Source: Hirudo medicinalis (lineage: Eukaryota; Annelida; Clitellata; Hirudinida; Hirudinidae). Taken from it: 43,708 nt of DNA. Position numbers and translations under genes: made by a program. A model generated the notes under the pieces. That model searched no databases. It was not told the DNA's origin and saw nothing but the letters and a program-made list of their open reading frames with translations. How positions within the stretch are numbered: the first letter of the stretch is position 1; each line of letters opens with the position of its first letter. Where the stretch lies: the NCBI GenBank assembly GCA_011800805.1, contig MPNW01000701.1, positions 9,660 to 53,367 of the forward strand, read 5' to 3'. This document shows, piece after piece, positions 24,794 to 35,709 of this stretch.

Positions 24794-27700
24794 ATGATGG
24801 CTATACCTAAGAAGTGGTTTTGTTCTGCTTTTATTCTAATAAGCCTTTTTGTCTTCGTGATGTACTTTGACAACATTTTCAAAAATGTCGGGTCCGCATT
24901 GTACGAGGTATGGATAATTGCTTCTGTGATTTATAATATTTAAAATTTTTACATTTTATGCTCATGGCATAACCGATATCAGTGAATCATGAACAATGGC
25001 TTAATTATAAATTAAGATGTATCTAAAGCCAGTACTTTTCAGTAATTTAAATAACATTTAAAACTTTTTGATTTCAGAAAGCTAACAGTCAATTGTTCAG
25101 TAGAAAACTCGTTCAAATTACCTTAAAACCAACTCTCGAAGCACTCAACATCAGCCTCAAAAATCCCATCAGTTTGAACATTCCAACGAACGCAACAGGA
25201 TCTGACTTAGAAACATTATTTGCAGCGTGAGTATATCATACATTCGGCCATGTAAATGTTAGTTTTATGTTTTAAGGCGCATTTCATCTCTGGCGCTCTC
25301 TGAACATAATTAGGTTGGTCAATTATTGAGGAATTAAAGATAATAACGCATTACTTAGCCACCAATTAATGAAATTGTTATAATTTGAGGTGCTGCATCT
25401 AACCCTTTTAATGCTAGACCATTCTTAAAGGGAAATCAACTATGTGGATATTTAGTTTGAATTTATTCAGGGTTGCGATTGCCATAGAAGTAACTTGTCC
25501 CCAGACGAAGAGGTTGGGAAACAGTGGAGATGGAGGTTGGAACATTTGCTTGGCAGGTGGATTTAATTTCAAGAAGCCCTGTCTTGTCTATTCGTTTGGG
25601 CAAGTATTCGTTTCTTAGCTATTTCCTCATTGTAGTCATTAAAGACTTCAGTTACTAATTAGTTGATTAGTCACAGTTTTAATGAAGCGATAGTTTGTCT
25701 CATGAAACCGACCAATACAGTTGTTATTTTTTTTCACCCTTATGTTGAGAGATTTGAAGATGTTGATATTTCGAACATCATATCCTTCTGAATATCCTTC
25801 TTGGACTAACAAGGTATATTTTAAAACAGAATAAACAACGACTGGTCTTTCGACGACGCCGTTGTTCAAACATTTGGTTGTACCGTCAGATCGTTTGACC
25901 CAAGGTATGTCAGTATCTGTTGATAAAAACAAAGCAAACATTGTAATAAAAAATACATAATAAAAATAAAATAAATTTTAGAGTTCTGCATTGCATTTTT
26001 TAGAAAGAAGCTTAAGAATTTCCGAGCAAATTTGCATAATTTTTATTATAAATGTAAACAAAAAAATCTAACCAGCCACAAAAAATGATAACATTTCAAG
26101 GATACAAAGGTGCTCAATGATATTGATTCTAGAGAAGCCAGCACAATCTTGATAACAATGACAACACCTCTTGCGCAGCTGTCTCTATTTTCGCCTAAGC
26201 CATTTGCAACAGACGCGTTTTACCTGTCCTTCGAGGAAATCCAACACTGTCCTTCGAAGCTACGACTATTGAATATAATTTAGGAGATTAGAAATATCTA
26301 CCAATAAGTTGTACGATTTATTATTATCAAATCAAGACTAGCTACAAAAGAAATAAGCCATTAATGGCTTGAATTGTCATTTTTATGCACGATTAGGCGT
26401 TACGCAAGAATTGGTTCGACGTAAAAGATTAAAAGACGTCAAAAGCTTGTGCACAAATTTTCTATTTGTGAGGGCTGAATCATCCCAATACATAATATCA
26501 TTTATTTGAGACTAAAACCGACTAATCTTCATCGAAGACTATAAAGGATAACATATAAATTCGGATATCGAAATTTCTACAAATTTCTAAATTAATTAAA
26601 TTTACATTAAAAATAAATTATCTAAAAAAAGAAGAGACGGAAACAAGCTTGAAATCGATGCATAATGTAAACTCTTAACTTAGTTATGCTTTGCAAAATA
26701 TTTGCTCAAGCAAGTGCGACCACAAATCCTGTATTATTTTCTACATAAGCAAATAAATCATGAATTAACTAAAATCACTTTGAACCGTAATCACGATGCC
26801 TAAGAATGCTTATTTAACAATAAATTTAGAAAAATTGTATCCTTTTATTTTTATATGCTATTTATTTGTTACGAATATTAAATTCCATTATATTTCAAAA
26901 AACTTTCAACTAAGTCTTTAAAGCTAAATTTAACAGAACTCGTATATATGAAAAAAAAAATATTTTTCATGAACTCGCCAATGGACCTCCGCTACTTGTC
27001 CCATATCACTTTTATTATGTATTGTCTTGTTGAACTTTCCGATTTTAAACATGTTGAGGAGAAAATTGTTGGTAAATGATGCAATTGCAAAGGTTTCATA
27101 AAATTAAGCATTTAGAACATAATTTACTTACAAAGTGTATAAGACCATCATTGTTTGGCTTAACTTGCACCTGAAATTTCAGCACTTGAATCGCACTGCT
27201 ACAATACTTATACTTGAGTTTTCAATAAGGAAGCTCAGTCGCCGAGAAATAAATAAATAACTGATGTGTTAATTAAGGAAATTATGCTATAATTTAACAT
27301 ATTTATCATTACAATTGAAGGCTGAGGGAAGAACGATTAAAACATTATTCAATTAAAAATTAAAGAGCACTTAGAAAGCAGTTTTCATGCTTTCTGTTTA
27401 ATATTAGTCTTTAAGAGGCAATTTCATTAAAAGCTTGTCTGAAATGCAAGTGGCCTTGTAGATAAAGTAATCAAGGTCAGTAGGGATTGGCTCGTAGGAT
27501 TTTTAGATCTCAATGGGTTAAACATCGTTTGAGATAAATCTATTTGACATTTAAGCTTCTAGTAACAAACACGAGCTTTTGTTGATTAATGTCCGTTACA
27601 TAAATAGATTATCCTTCAGTAGAGTAATAACCGAAAGAGACACCCGCCTGATCAAACAGGTTTGGCCCACACCCGAGAACGTAAGGAGTTTGGGCGGAAA

Positions 27701-30004
27701 TGGTGACGGGGCACTCCTCTGATGATTCCCTGTCGGTACGCTGGTAGGAGTTTTAGTACTTAATACTGATTATGGCGTGGTTCGAATCTGCGCTGCCATC
27801 ATGAGAGTCGGAAATCTTAACGCTTAGACCATACCGGAACACAATAAACATGAGGAAAACTGTGTGCTTTTGCATCAGTAATGAACAAAAATTAAATTGC
27901 GATCGTCTAAACATATTCAGATTAAAAATTATTTATGTTACAAATTTATTAATACTTATGTTTATTTATTAAAATCAATTTAATTAATTAAATTTATGAA
28001 ATGATGTTGCTGTCACAAGTGGAGTCCCTCAGGGCAGTGTTCTAGGGCCAACTTTATTTCTACTCTACATAAATGATCTACCCAGCACTTTTGCTAACTC
28101 AGATACAATTTGCAAGCTCTTTGCAGATGATGTGAAGCTTTATAACAAGTCTCCATCCCAGTTACAATATTCTCTTAACAGGATAGTTGAGTGGAGTGAA
28201 AAATGGCAGTTACAACTTGCTCCTGACAAATGCCAGATTCTCTCGCTGATTGGCTGCAGAAGAAGTTTTAACCCTTGTGAATATTGGATTAATAGTCACA
28301 AGTTAACAAGAGCTGATATAGTTCGAGATCTAGGGGTGCTTAATGATATTTCTCTCCACTTTGACAAACACATTGACAATATTATCAAAAAAGCATCAAA
28401 CTTATCTAAACTGATTCTTTTGTCTTTTTCTACAAGAGACCAAAACATTCTCATAAAAGCCTTTTGCACATATGTTAGGCCAATACTGGAATACAACTCT
28501 CCTGTCTGGAGTTCCCATAAGAAGTCACTTATAGATAGGATAGAAAAAATTCAGAAGCGATTTACCAAGGCTATCCCCACTCTGTCCCCTCATCCCTACA
28601 TGCAAAGACTGAAACTACTCAAATTACCTTCCTTAGAAAAACGTCGTTTGCTGGCTGACCTCTCACTCTGTTTCAAAATCAAAAATCGCCTTATTCACAC
28701 CACGATTCCTCTCATCAGCTCAAACTGTTACAGAACCCGAGGCCACAATCACAAATTGACAACCAGCAAATTCCTTTGCGAGATCTCAAAACACTTCTTT
28801 TGCAACCGTATCGTAAAACCATGGAACTCTTTACCGGCTGATATTGTTAACTCTACAACCCTAACCCGCTTCAACTCTGCACTTCAGCAATTAAACTTCA
28901 ATCAATACCTTAGATTTAAAGATCTTTAAGATGACTTAATTCTTGGGGAAAATTAATTTCTAAGCTTTTTCGTGTGCCTTTTGTCTGTTGCTCGAATGTT
29001 TTTTGTTTGTTTGTTTACATTTTGCTTGATCATGTAAGTGGATGAAAGCCCTTTGACCTCGTGTGAATTAAATTAAAAAATAAATAAAAAAAAATGTTAT
29101 TTAATATGTTATTAAGTGTAATTCGTTTGTAGAAAAATGCATTTAAATACAATAATTACAAAATAGTTTCCACCTAATAAAATAACACAGATTAAGAAAG
29201 ATTAATTTATTAGTCTAATTCTTTACAAATTACATAATCAGCATGACACTATCTAACCAGAAGAGAGGTAGCAACATTTACTTCTACAAAGAAGGATTGG
29301 CTGGCAGTAATGTCATAACCAACGACAAAATGTGGAGACTCAACAAGTTCTCCTCCTTCTTGGATGTATTCAATGAACGAAATGTGAGACTTTATCTTGT
29401 TGTGCTGTTTAAAGGTTTAGTTTAATTATATTAGGAAAATAATTTCTGCTGAAAATATCATTAAGCGTTATGGCAAGCCCCTCTTTCACGTGCTTATTTA
29501 TCACTATTTGAGAAATTACATTCAAGCCATCTATGTCATATATTGTTTTGTCGCAAGGGTTACAATACAACAATATAATGATTTTCTAGTTTACTTGGTA
29601 TCACCTAATTCTAGACTCATGTGGTATCATTTGTTTTATTTGATTATTCCAGAAGCGTTAATTTTTAAGACATGAATTATCAGGCAACCATAGACTACTT
29701 GAAGATAGATATCGAATACTACGAATGGGAAGCTCTTGAAGCAGCCCTACAAGATGGTTCTCTTCGAAATGTCAAACAGTTGGGAATTGAGGTCCACACA
29801 GACGAATTATTCAAACGAACAACTTCAGTCGAAAACTACAATAGGTTTTTAACGATATTTAAAAATCTTAGGGATGCAGGCTTTTACAAGTGGTTCACGC
29901 ACCTCAATCCGTGGAGCATCGTAGCCGCTTCAAGCTATACCAAGAAAACAGTGATGTGTTGTTATGAATTTATTTACATTAACACTAATTTCGATCAATT
30001 GTAA
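24794..30004 (+). CDS. METTL24-like putative methyltransferase (Methyltransf_21 type), membrane-anchored, six exons
   Basis: Exons: 24794-24907, 25078-25226, 25471-25599, 25830-25904, 29242-29383, 29684-30004, phases consistent, 309 aa. ATGs at 24794 and 24797 start a type II signal anchor: MAIPKK, then hydrophobic WFCSAFILISLFVFVMYF. This suggests a Golgi or ER membrane protein with a lumenal domain. The domain carries hallmarks of the METTL24/Methyltransf_21 family: CPQTKRLGNSGDGGWNIC, PCLVYSFGINNDWSFDD, VRSFDPSM, IDYLKIDIEYYEWEALE and a C-terminal CYEFIYINTNF. S-adenosylmethionine binding is inferred from the Rossmann-type SFG and FDP motifs. The substrate is unknown. Intron 3 (25600-25829) uses a GC donor (TTTGG|gcaagt). 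Intron 4 is 3.3 kb and holds a SINE and a LINE. Exon 6 uses a weak acceptor (…attatcag at 29683), chosen because it alone keeps the frame. Confidence 0.87.
27625..27842 (-). repeat. tRNA-Glu-derived SINE in intron 4 of the METTL24-like gene
   Basis: The minus strand starts with 'gtgttccggtatggtctaag' (A-box region), an anticodon-like 'gactctcatg', and B box 'gattcgaacc' (27778-27787), followed by a more GC-rich body down to about 27630. It shares the head with 15805-15890. The tRNA-Glu assignment rests on the A-box and anticodon-arm pattern. Confidence 0.7.
28000..29095 (+). mobile_element. 5'-truncated non-LTR retrotransposon in intron 4
   Basis: A LINE copy that begins inside the RT domain and ends with an A-rich tail near 29060-29095 ('aattaaaaaataaataaaaa'). 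5' truncation with an A-rich 3' tail is the normal product of target-primed reverse transcription. It is in the same orientation as the host gene. Confidence 0.8.
28008..28929 (+). pseudogene. Reverse transcriptase C-terminal part, uninterrupted frame (Jockey/CR1-like)
   Basis: The frame opens with VTSGVPQGSVLGPTLFLLYI, then NDLPSTF and the catalytic box LFADDVKLY (28117 on), so the last Asp pair of the RT active site is intact. It continues through EWSEKWQLQLAPDKCQILSL, DLGVLNDISLHFDKHID, a thumb region and the typical end NRIVKPWNSLPADIVNSTTL with the stop at 28929. Over 300 codons are open, so the copy is young or well preserved, but the N-terminal RT fingers and endonuclease are missing, and it cannot be autonomous. 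Confidence 0.88.
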
Positions 30005-30779
30005 ACTTACTCATTATTCGTCTGCACATTTTTGGGTTTCTTAGGAATTCTGATTCATTGCTATGAGTTAATTTGAATGATAATTTTGTGTGGGTTTGAA
30101 GTCTATTGTTCTACTTTGTGGCTGCTTATTTTTTCATTGAAATGTTTGTTAAATGAATTACTTGCTTCGTCTTATTAATAATATTGAACCTGGAACAATT
30201 TATGCCAAATTATTTACAAGTCTAAATTTTGTGGCTTAAGCATTGTTTACAAAGCAGTCAGCTATTACGAACATAGCAGGCTAAGAGCAGATTCTAAAAG
30301 CTTAAAAAGGTGTTTTTGATGTCATTTGTTAAGCTCAGGCATTCAAGTTGCTATTATTTATAAAAATGTAAAAAGAATAGCAACCGGCCAAGTTGAAAAG
30401 TGGGTTGGAATTTGCAATGTAATAACAAGTAGCAAATTGTAATTTTTAACTTGTAAATAAAATAAAGTCAATTCATCTGTGATTATTAATGTTTGTTTTT
30501 TATTGAGATAACCTCAAGAGATCGAGAAATTTAATCTTGAGAGTGGTCTTCATAATTTTGTTACACAAAAAATTATAAAGTCGGATTAACATTAATGTTA
30601 GACTCCAAAAAAGGGGGAAACAGGAATGAGTATAATTTATTTGCTCTCCCAATTATTTCATGTGAAATAGAAGTAAATTGATGTCTGCCTATAAATTCAG
30701 CAACCGACCAGCAACAACCTCTTCTAAACGGCGTGCTTATCTTATTTAATGTATATCAATACTAGCGTTGCCGACCCCA
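30005..30779. other. Stretch downstream of the METTL24-like gene
   Basis: No further gene. It includes that gene's 3' UTR; the 'aataaaataaa' at about 30456-30466 is a candidate poly(A) signal but rather distal. A dispersed motif occurs near 30720. Confidence 0.4.
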
Positions 30780-30875
30780 ATTTATCGATATTCGATATCG
30801 ATAAAAATTTCGCGATATTTGTTCTCAGTATTTATCGACATTCGATATTTTCCCCGAATATCGATATTTAAATTA
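30780..30875. repeat. Palindromic ATCGAT/ATATCG cluster
   Basis: At 30783-30803 a perfect 9-bp inverted repeat (tatcgatat / atatcgata, 3-base loop) is followed by further 'cgatatttg', 'atttatcgac', 'attcgatatt' and 'aatatcgatattt' units up to 30870. A weaker cluster lies near 32468. Confidence 0.75.
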
Positions 30876-31069
30876 GGTTTTAAAATTTATCTGATTTTAT
30901 TTAGAAATGTGAAAAGAAATGTTTCGTCTTTGCTATGGTACTTATGCGGCTAGGAATGAGTGATAATACATCTGCAATCGTTGTTGATCATTTGGGCGAA
31001 TAATGACCACGTTCAGGCGAGCCGGTTGAACTAAACCATTGCTTAAAGCCTATGAAATCTTCGCTAGCC

Positions 31070-31270
31070 GGTTGAACTTCTAACGCCCTGAACGGAAAAT
31101 TGCAACAAGGGTATGACGATTGCGGCCCTATGGCCATTGCATTCGCACATTCATTGTGCTCTGGCAATGACCCTAGTGGCTGCAATTACACCCAGGAACT
31201 TCTTAGGGAGGCTGTATTCCGGTCATTCTCGCAAGAAGATATCGACATTCCGATGACAACAGCAAAGGTT
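31070..31270 (+). pseudogene. Ulp1-type cysteine protease C-terminal fragment (repeat-encoded)
   Basis: The frame reads NALNGKLQQGYDDCGPMAIA, then FAHSLCSGNDPSG and a helix TQELLREAVFRSF. The Q...DCG..A.AFA pattern is the Gln and catalytic Cys region of Ulp1/SENP-like C48 proteases, in the form met in multicopy invertebrate genes and transposons. The His/Asp part upstream is absent, so it cannot be an active protease. A PHD-like finger continues the arrangement at 31660. Confidence 0.6.
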
Positions 31271-31344
31271 GTTGAAATAGTTTTGTTAATTGTTCTATGT
31301 TATGTGGTTCTGAGGACTCGGAGTTGGTGAGAAGTTGCAGCGAG

Positions 31345-31547
31345 TAGCTTGTCGTGGTGAAGTTGTCGATAGAACTTTGTTGTATAAAGACTGTAGACAA
31401 GTTCCTTAATTGCTTAGAGTTGACTGTTAAATTCAGTTGTTTATTNTAGCTTGTCGTGGTGAAGTTGTCGATAGAACTTTGTTGTATAAAGACTGTAGAC
31501 AAGTTCCTTAATTGCTTAGAGTTGACTGTTAAATTCAGTTGTTTATT
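31345..31547 (+). repeat. Exact 101-bp duplication flanking an 'n'
   Basis: 31345-31445 and 31447-31547 are identical base for base, separated by a single n at 31446. This looks like two contig ends that overlap but were not merged. Confidence 0.9.
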
Positions 31548-31653
31548 AAACTATTTACTGTTGTTTCCGTTTTTTCTTCTATAATTTTCAATAAAGGTAA
31601 CCTATCATTTGTTCGCAATGGCTCATAACTTTTTTACTTATGAATGTTAATGT

Positions 31654-31860
31654 TCAAAGGTGCGCGAAGACTTTGGAGTCATGAAAATCGACGTCTGGTG
31701 CGACTGCAAGCTTAATTGGATTAAAACTCCTCGGAGGAAGAAGGAGGATATGGCCTCGTGCGATAACTGCATCCGATGGTATCATCGCTACTGCCAGAGG
31801 ATACCCAATAACGTCCTTCAATATGGAAGTGATTGGGTAGCAGCCATTGCAGATAGTTCA
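31654..31860 (+). pseudogene. PHD-finger-like fragment linked to the Ulp1 relic
   Basis: Residues KIDVWCDCKLNWIK, then MASCDNCIRWYHRYCQRIP and SDW fit the spacing of a PHD zinc finger (C.C … C..C….WYH..C …W). The final Cys pair is lost: the expected W.C reads WVAA. In multicopy invertebrate proteins a Ulp1 domain is followed by such a finger. The join with the Ulp1 part is broken by the duplication and 'n' at 31446. Confidence 0.55.
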
Positions 31861-31924
31861 ATGACAATGAACAATAAAATATTAAAAAACAAATGCCTTC
31901 AATTTAAACTCAAAAATAATGTAT

Positions 31925-33372
31925 GAATAGCATATTTTACATATTACATCTTTGTTTTTGTTTATTTTTTTCCTCACCGTGCTGGCGCATTTTGTTTACA
32001 TTTTCACACCGTGCTCCTATGAAGCTGGTTAATAATGGGGAAATCTCTTCAACTACTTATACTTTTCCGCTACATATCAACTTTGCATCGTCCCTCTGCA
32101 AAAAGAACCATCCTCGTTACACTTCGAAATAAAGTAATATTTTTTAGAGGTTCCCATTGAGAGGAAGCAAAATCACTTTACTTACATGCCGAGAAGAAAA
32201 GCTGCCCTATTATAAGAGATAGCTATTTCAAAGCTCCAAATTCTGGTTAGCTCCGTTCGTTCGGATGAACGATATATGTAGTAATACTAGATGCAAGACA
32301 TCAAATAGCCATCACCATAAACTTCATGGATTGAGCTGCGCACAAATTCAGAATAAACTTTGAATACTTAAATTTTCGTGTTTGTTCCGCGCGCAAAACT
32401 AATTACAAAAAATTATGCTATCTCTAAACAACAATAGGATTTAGGGGTAATTATGCATCCCAACTGGATATATCGATATACTGATATTTTTATCAAAAAG
32501 TAAAATATTTTGGGTTTCAGATCCCAGAAAATCCTAAATCAGTGATTTATATTAAGTGAATAATTGACCAAAAAATATTTTTATATCATTATTTATAGCA
32601 CCTTTGATTTAAAAACAAGTTCGTAGTACCTTGTAGGCAGATCTGCGTGTTGAGGTCTTTTTAGAGATCGGCTAAAAACAATTACATGGAGCAAAATTAA
32701 AAAAAAAATTAAAGGTATTGGGAATGTTTTCTTGTGATTAATCAGATGCGCTTATTTTAAATTTTGTCCAGTAGAACCGGGACATAGGATACTTGGTACT
32801 TATGCTCGAGTACTGATTTCAGGTATTTGTACTTTTGCTTGTACGTGGACCTCAGTACTTATTCCCTTGTCTGGTAGTACCAGATTTTTCCAAATGATAA
32901 ATATAGTGGGGAAATACGGTAACAATTTCAGCTTTTTTGAAAGTTGCGTTGAAGAAAAAATAGCTTTAGGTCAGATCAAATTAAGTACAATCTGAAATTA
33001 ATAGAGACGTTATGAAGCTTATCAAGTTAGCAAAAACTGAATTTTAACTAAAGGTTAATTATTTCTTCTGCTAAACCAAGTTGAACACGGAGTTCTGAAT
33101 CTCAAGAATCGCTCCAGGGAGCAATAAACAAGATTCTTTAGATTCCGTCACTGCAGAAATTCTCACAATTGTTTAATTAAATATTTTTTAAATGTTTTAA
33201 ATTTAATTTTTACGTTTTAAAAATGTAACTTATCATATTTTATAGTTTTAATAACATTTTAAAAATTTAGTACAGCTTTAGAAAGATTAAGTATTTTTTG
33301 TGTGACATCGAAAGAATAATCCTACCTAAGAAATGTGATTAAAATATTTCCCTATATATATTATTGCTCAGA
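31925..33372. other. Intergenic stretch upstream of the SKICH gene
   Basis: AT-rich, no gene recognised. A second small ATCGAT/ATATCG patch is near 32468-32490. Another frame near 31923-32132 has no domain. 'ctatatata' at 33352 lies too close to the start codon to serve as an ordinary TATA box. Confidence 0.4.
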
Positions 33373-35705
33373 ATGGAATTCAATAGAATTTTTTCATGTT
33401 CTGAATCGCCGGTTGTTGAGTTCAAAGGAGTCAAAGATGGTTATTTGGTTGGCTTAGCGGTCGAGGTGCAATGCGTTTTTGTAAACTACGTCCCAAATAC
33501 AAGCGATTGGCTAGGACTCTTCAGAGTTGGATGGACAATCCAGAAGGACTACTTTAGTTATGTGTATGCACCTGTCCCTACAAGATGCAGTAATGGCAAG
33601 GACTATGAAATAAACTTCAAGTTTGCAAGTAACTAGAATAACTTCATTTCTAAACCAGATTTTTCTAAAATTATTTTCCAAATGTTTCACATTTATAGAT
33701 TCTTTGATACCAGAAGAAGACGGGTGCTCCTATCAGTTTGTGTACATATCATCAGACAAACGCGTTCTGGGTGTCAGTAATTCCTTCCAATTCAAGGACA
33801 GTTTAGTCCAAGATTTTTCCGAATACAATATTGGCGGACAAAGTTTCGTTGAGACCAAATGGATTTCTAAGAGCAATGATAACAGTATCATTCAACAAGA
33901 AGTGAGAAATATTTGTAAATGCTTACAATAACAATAGTAATATAAACGTGACGGTTAATTTAATTTTAGCTAATTAATCAACTCAAGAATGAAATTCTTC
34001 GCCTTGAAAAGTGCTTGTCGACTTCCTTTGAAAAAATAGTACAACTGAAACGGAATTATCATCTCTCCAAAATGTTAGTATAAATTTAATATTTTTGAAA
34101 ATTTCGCTAGATAAATGGATGGGCGATTGCAGTGCCTTCGCATCCAATATGGATAAATAAGGCACTCTTAAGATTGGTTAAATACAAATTTAAATTTCTT
34201 TAGGAGAAGGCGAATTTGTTGGCAAGGTTGGATGTCGACAAAGAAATGGTTCTTAATTTGGATGAAAAATTGAGCAACCTGAGTCAGGAAAAGTTATGTC
34301 TTGCGCAAAATGTAACGGAATTGGAGGTGGGTATGCCATGCAGTAGAAATAAATATATACTAAAAAAGCTGAGTCTTGTATATTAAACATTATACTAAGC
34401 ATTTCATATTAATGCATGAAGAAGAATTTTTAAAAGTTTCTTTTTTTGAAAGAATTGCGTTAGAGAATTGGAAAAAAAGCTGGGACAACTGCAGAACTCT
34501 TTGACCTGTGAGCAGAAAAGTCATGAAAAATCGCTCCTGGAAATGGAAAAAAAACGAAATATCAATAAGGTAAGGAATCTCACAAAAGTAACTAATAATG
34601 GCTAACTTTCCTACGTTGAATTTGTACAGAAGCTGACAGAGAAGTTAAAAGATTCGGAAGATCAAATTAAAAACTTCATGGATAAGGAACGGTTAAAGGA
34701 TGGACGAATATCCCATTTCGAAGATTCTTTTAAAAAACAAACTAAAATACTTGAGTTAGAACGCAAGAAATCAAAGGTTGGATTCATCAATTAATTATGA
34801 TTAGGACGATTTAATTAAGTCCAATAATTTATTCAATTAGATGCTTGAAGACAAAGTAGAAAAATCAGATGCCCTCATCGAAAGTTTAAAGGAATTACAT
34901 GCAAATCAAAAACAAAATTTGGACACACTGTCTTTGACACGAAAAAAGCTGGAAGACCAATGCCAGTCTTTGAAAATTGAAAAAAGTAGATCTGAGGTGA
35001 TCGCTTAATATAATTAATTCGAAAATCGTTTTACTTAAAAATAAATTAGCCTTAATTATTTCAAAGGACCTCGAGAAAAGAGTAAAGGAGTTGACAGATT
35101 TTGCTGATAAGTTGCAAAAATCGAGCGAGATAGAAAAACAGACCATGTTGGCGGAGGTTGAACGTCTGAACAAATTGCTGACGTTTGAAAGGCGGAGATC
35201 TCAGGTAAGACTTAAACATTGACATTTAATACGTCATCAATTACGTTATCAAGTTTTATACCAATACATTATGAAAATATTCAGAAGCTTGATGAGGAGG
35301 CCAATGCAACTAATCTCGCAACTGTAAGACTTAAAGAATTATGTAAGAAACAACATACAAAAATTGATGAGCAAACGCTTAACTTCAAGAAGCAAGTTTC
35401 CGAGCAAGCCACGGTACTCATGACAAACATAATAACACCTTGAATACGCTAATAAATATATTATTTATTTCAGATTCATGAAAAGGAGCTGAACAATTTG
35501 GAAATGGAAAGAATGAAAATCTCGGCGGCACATGCAAAGGAGATTAAAAATAAAAATGAAAAAATCGTAGCTTTGACAACAATTCTTGAAGCAACCAATA
35601 AGGTAGTTTTAATTTTTATTCATGTTTACAACTAACTTTAACGTTCGTTTTAAATTTTTGTTGTTGAAGAAAGTGCTCAATCATGAAAACTTCTGTTGGT
35701 TCTAA
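33373..35705 (+). CDS. SKICH-domain coiled-coil protein (TAX1BP1/CALCOCO-like), eleven exons
   Basis: Exons: 33373-33628, 33699-33901, 33970-34077, 34204-34326, 34453-34569, 34630-34776, 34841-34996, 35067-35204, 35285-35413, 35474-35602, 35670-35705; 513 aa. Residues about 1-125 form a SKICH domain: VEVQCVFVNYVPNTSDWLGL, DYFSYVYAPVP, CSYQFVYISSDKRVLGVSNS, matching the P.SDWIG(I/L)F and Y.FRYV motifs of NDP52, TAX1BP1 and CALCOCO1. The rest is coiled coil rich in Lys, Glu and Leu. Human relatives are selective-autophagy receptors or coactivators. No C-terminal ubiquitin-binding zinc finger is visible before the stop at 35703-35705. AATAAA at 35704 overlaps the stop. Exon 3's donor (TTA|gtataa) is inferred from frame. 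Introns 2-10 are all phase 0. Longer isoforms cannot be excluded. Confidence 0.87.
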
Positions 35706-35709
35706 TAAA
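35704..35709 (+). terminator. Candidate poly(A) signal of the SKICH gene
   Basis: AATAAA overlapping the stop codon. If used, the 3' UTR would be very short. Confidence 0.35.

Noticed and set aside
25648..25941. Minus-strand 97-codon ORF overlapping METTL24-like exon 4
   Set aside because: Shadow of the true plus-strand exon, which carries the family motif in frame.
33352..33360. TATA box of the SKICH gene
   Set aside because: It is about 13 bp from the ATG, too close for a start site downstream of it to include the ATG.
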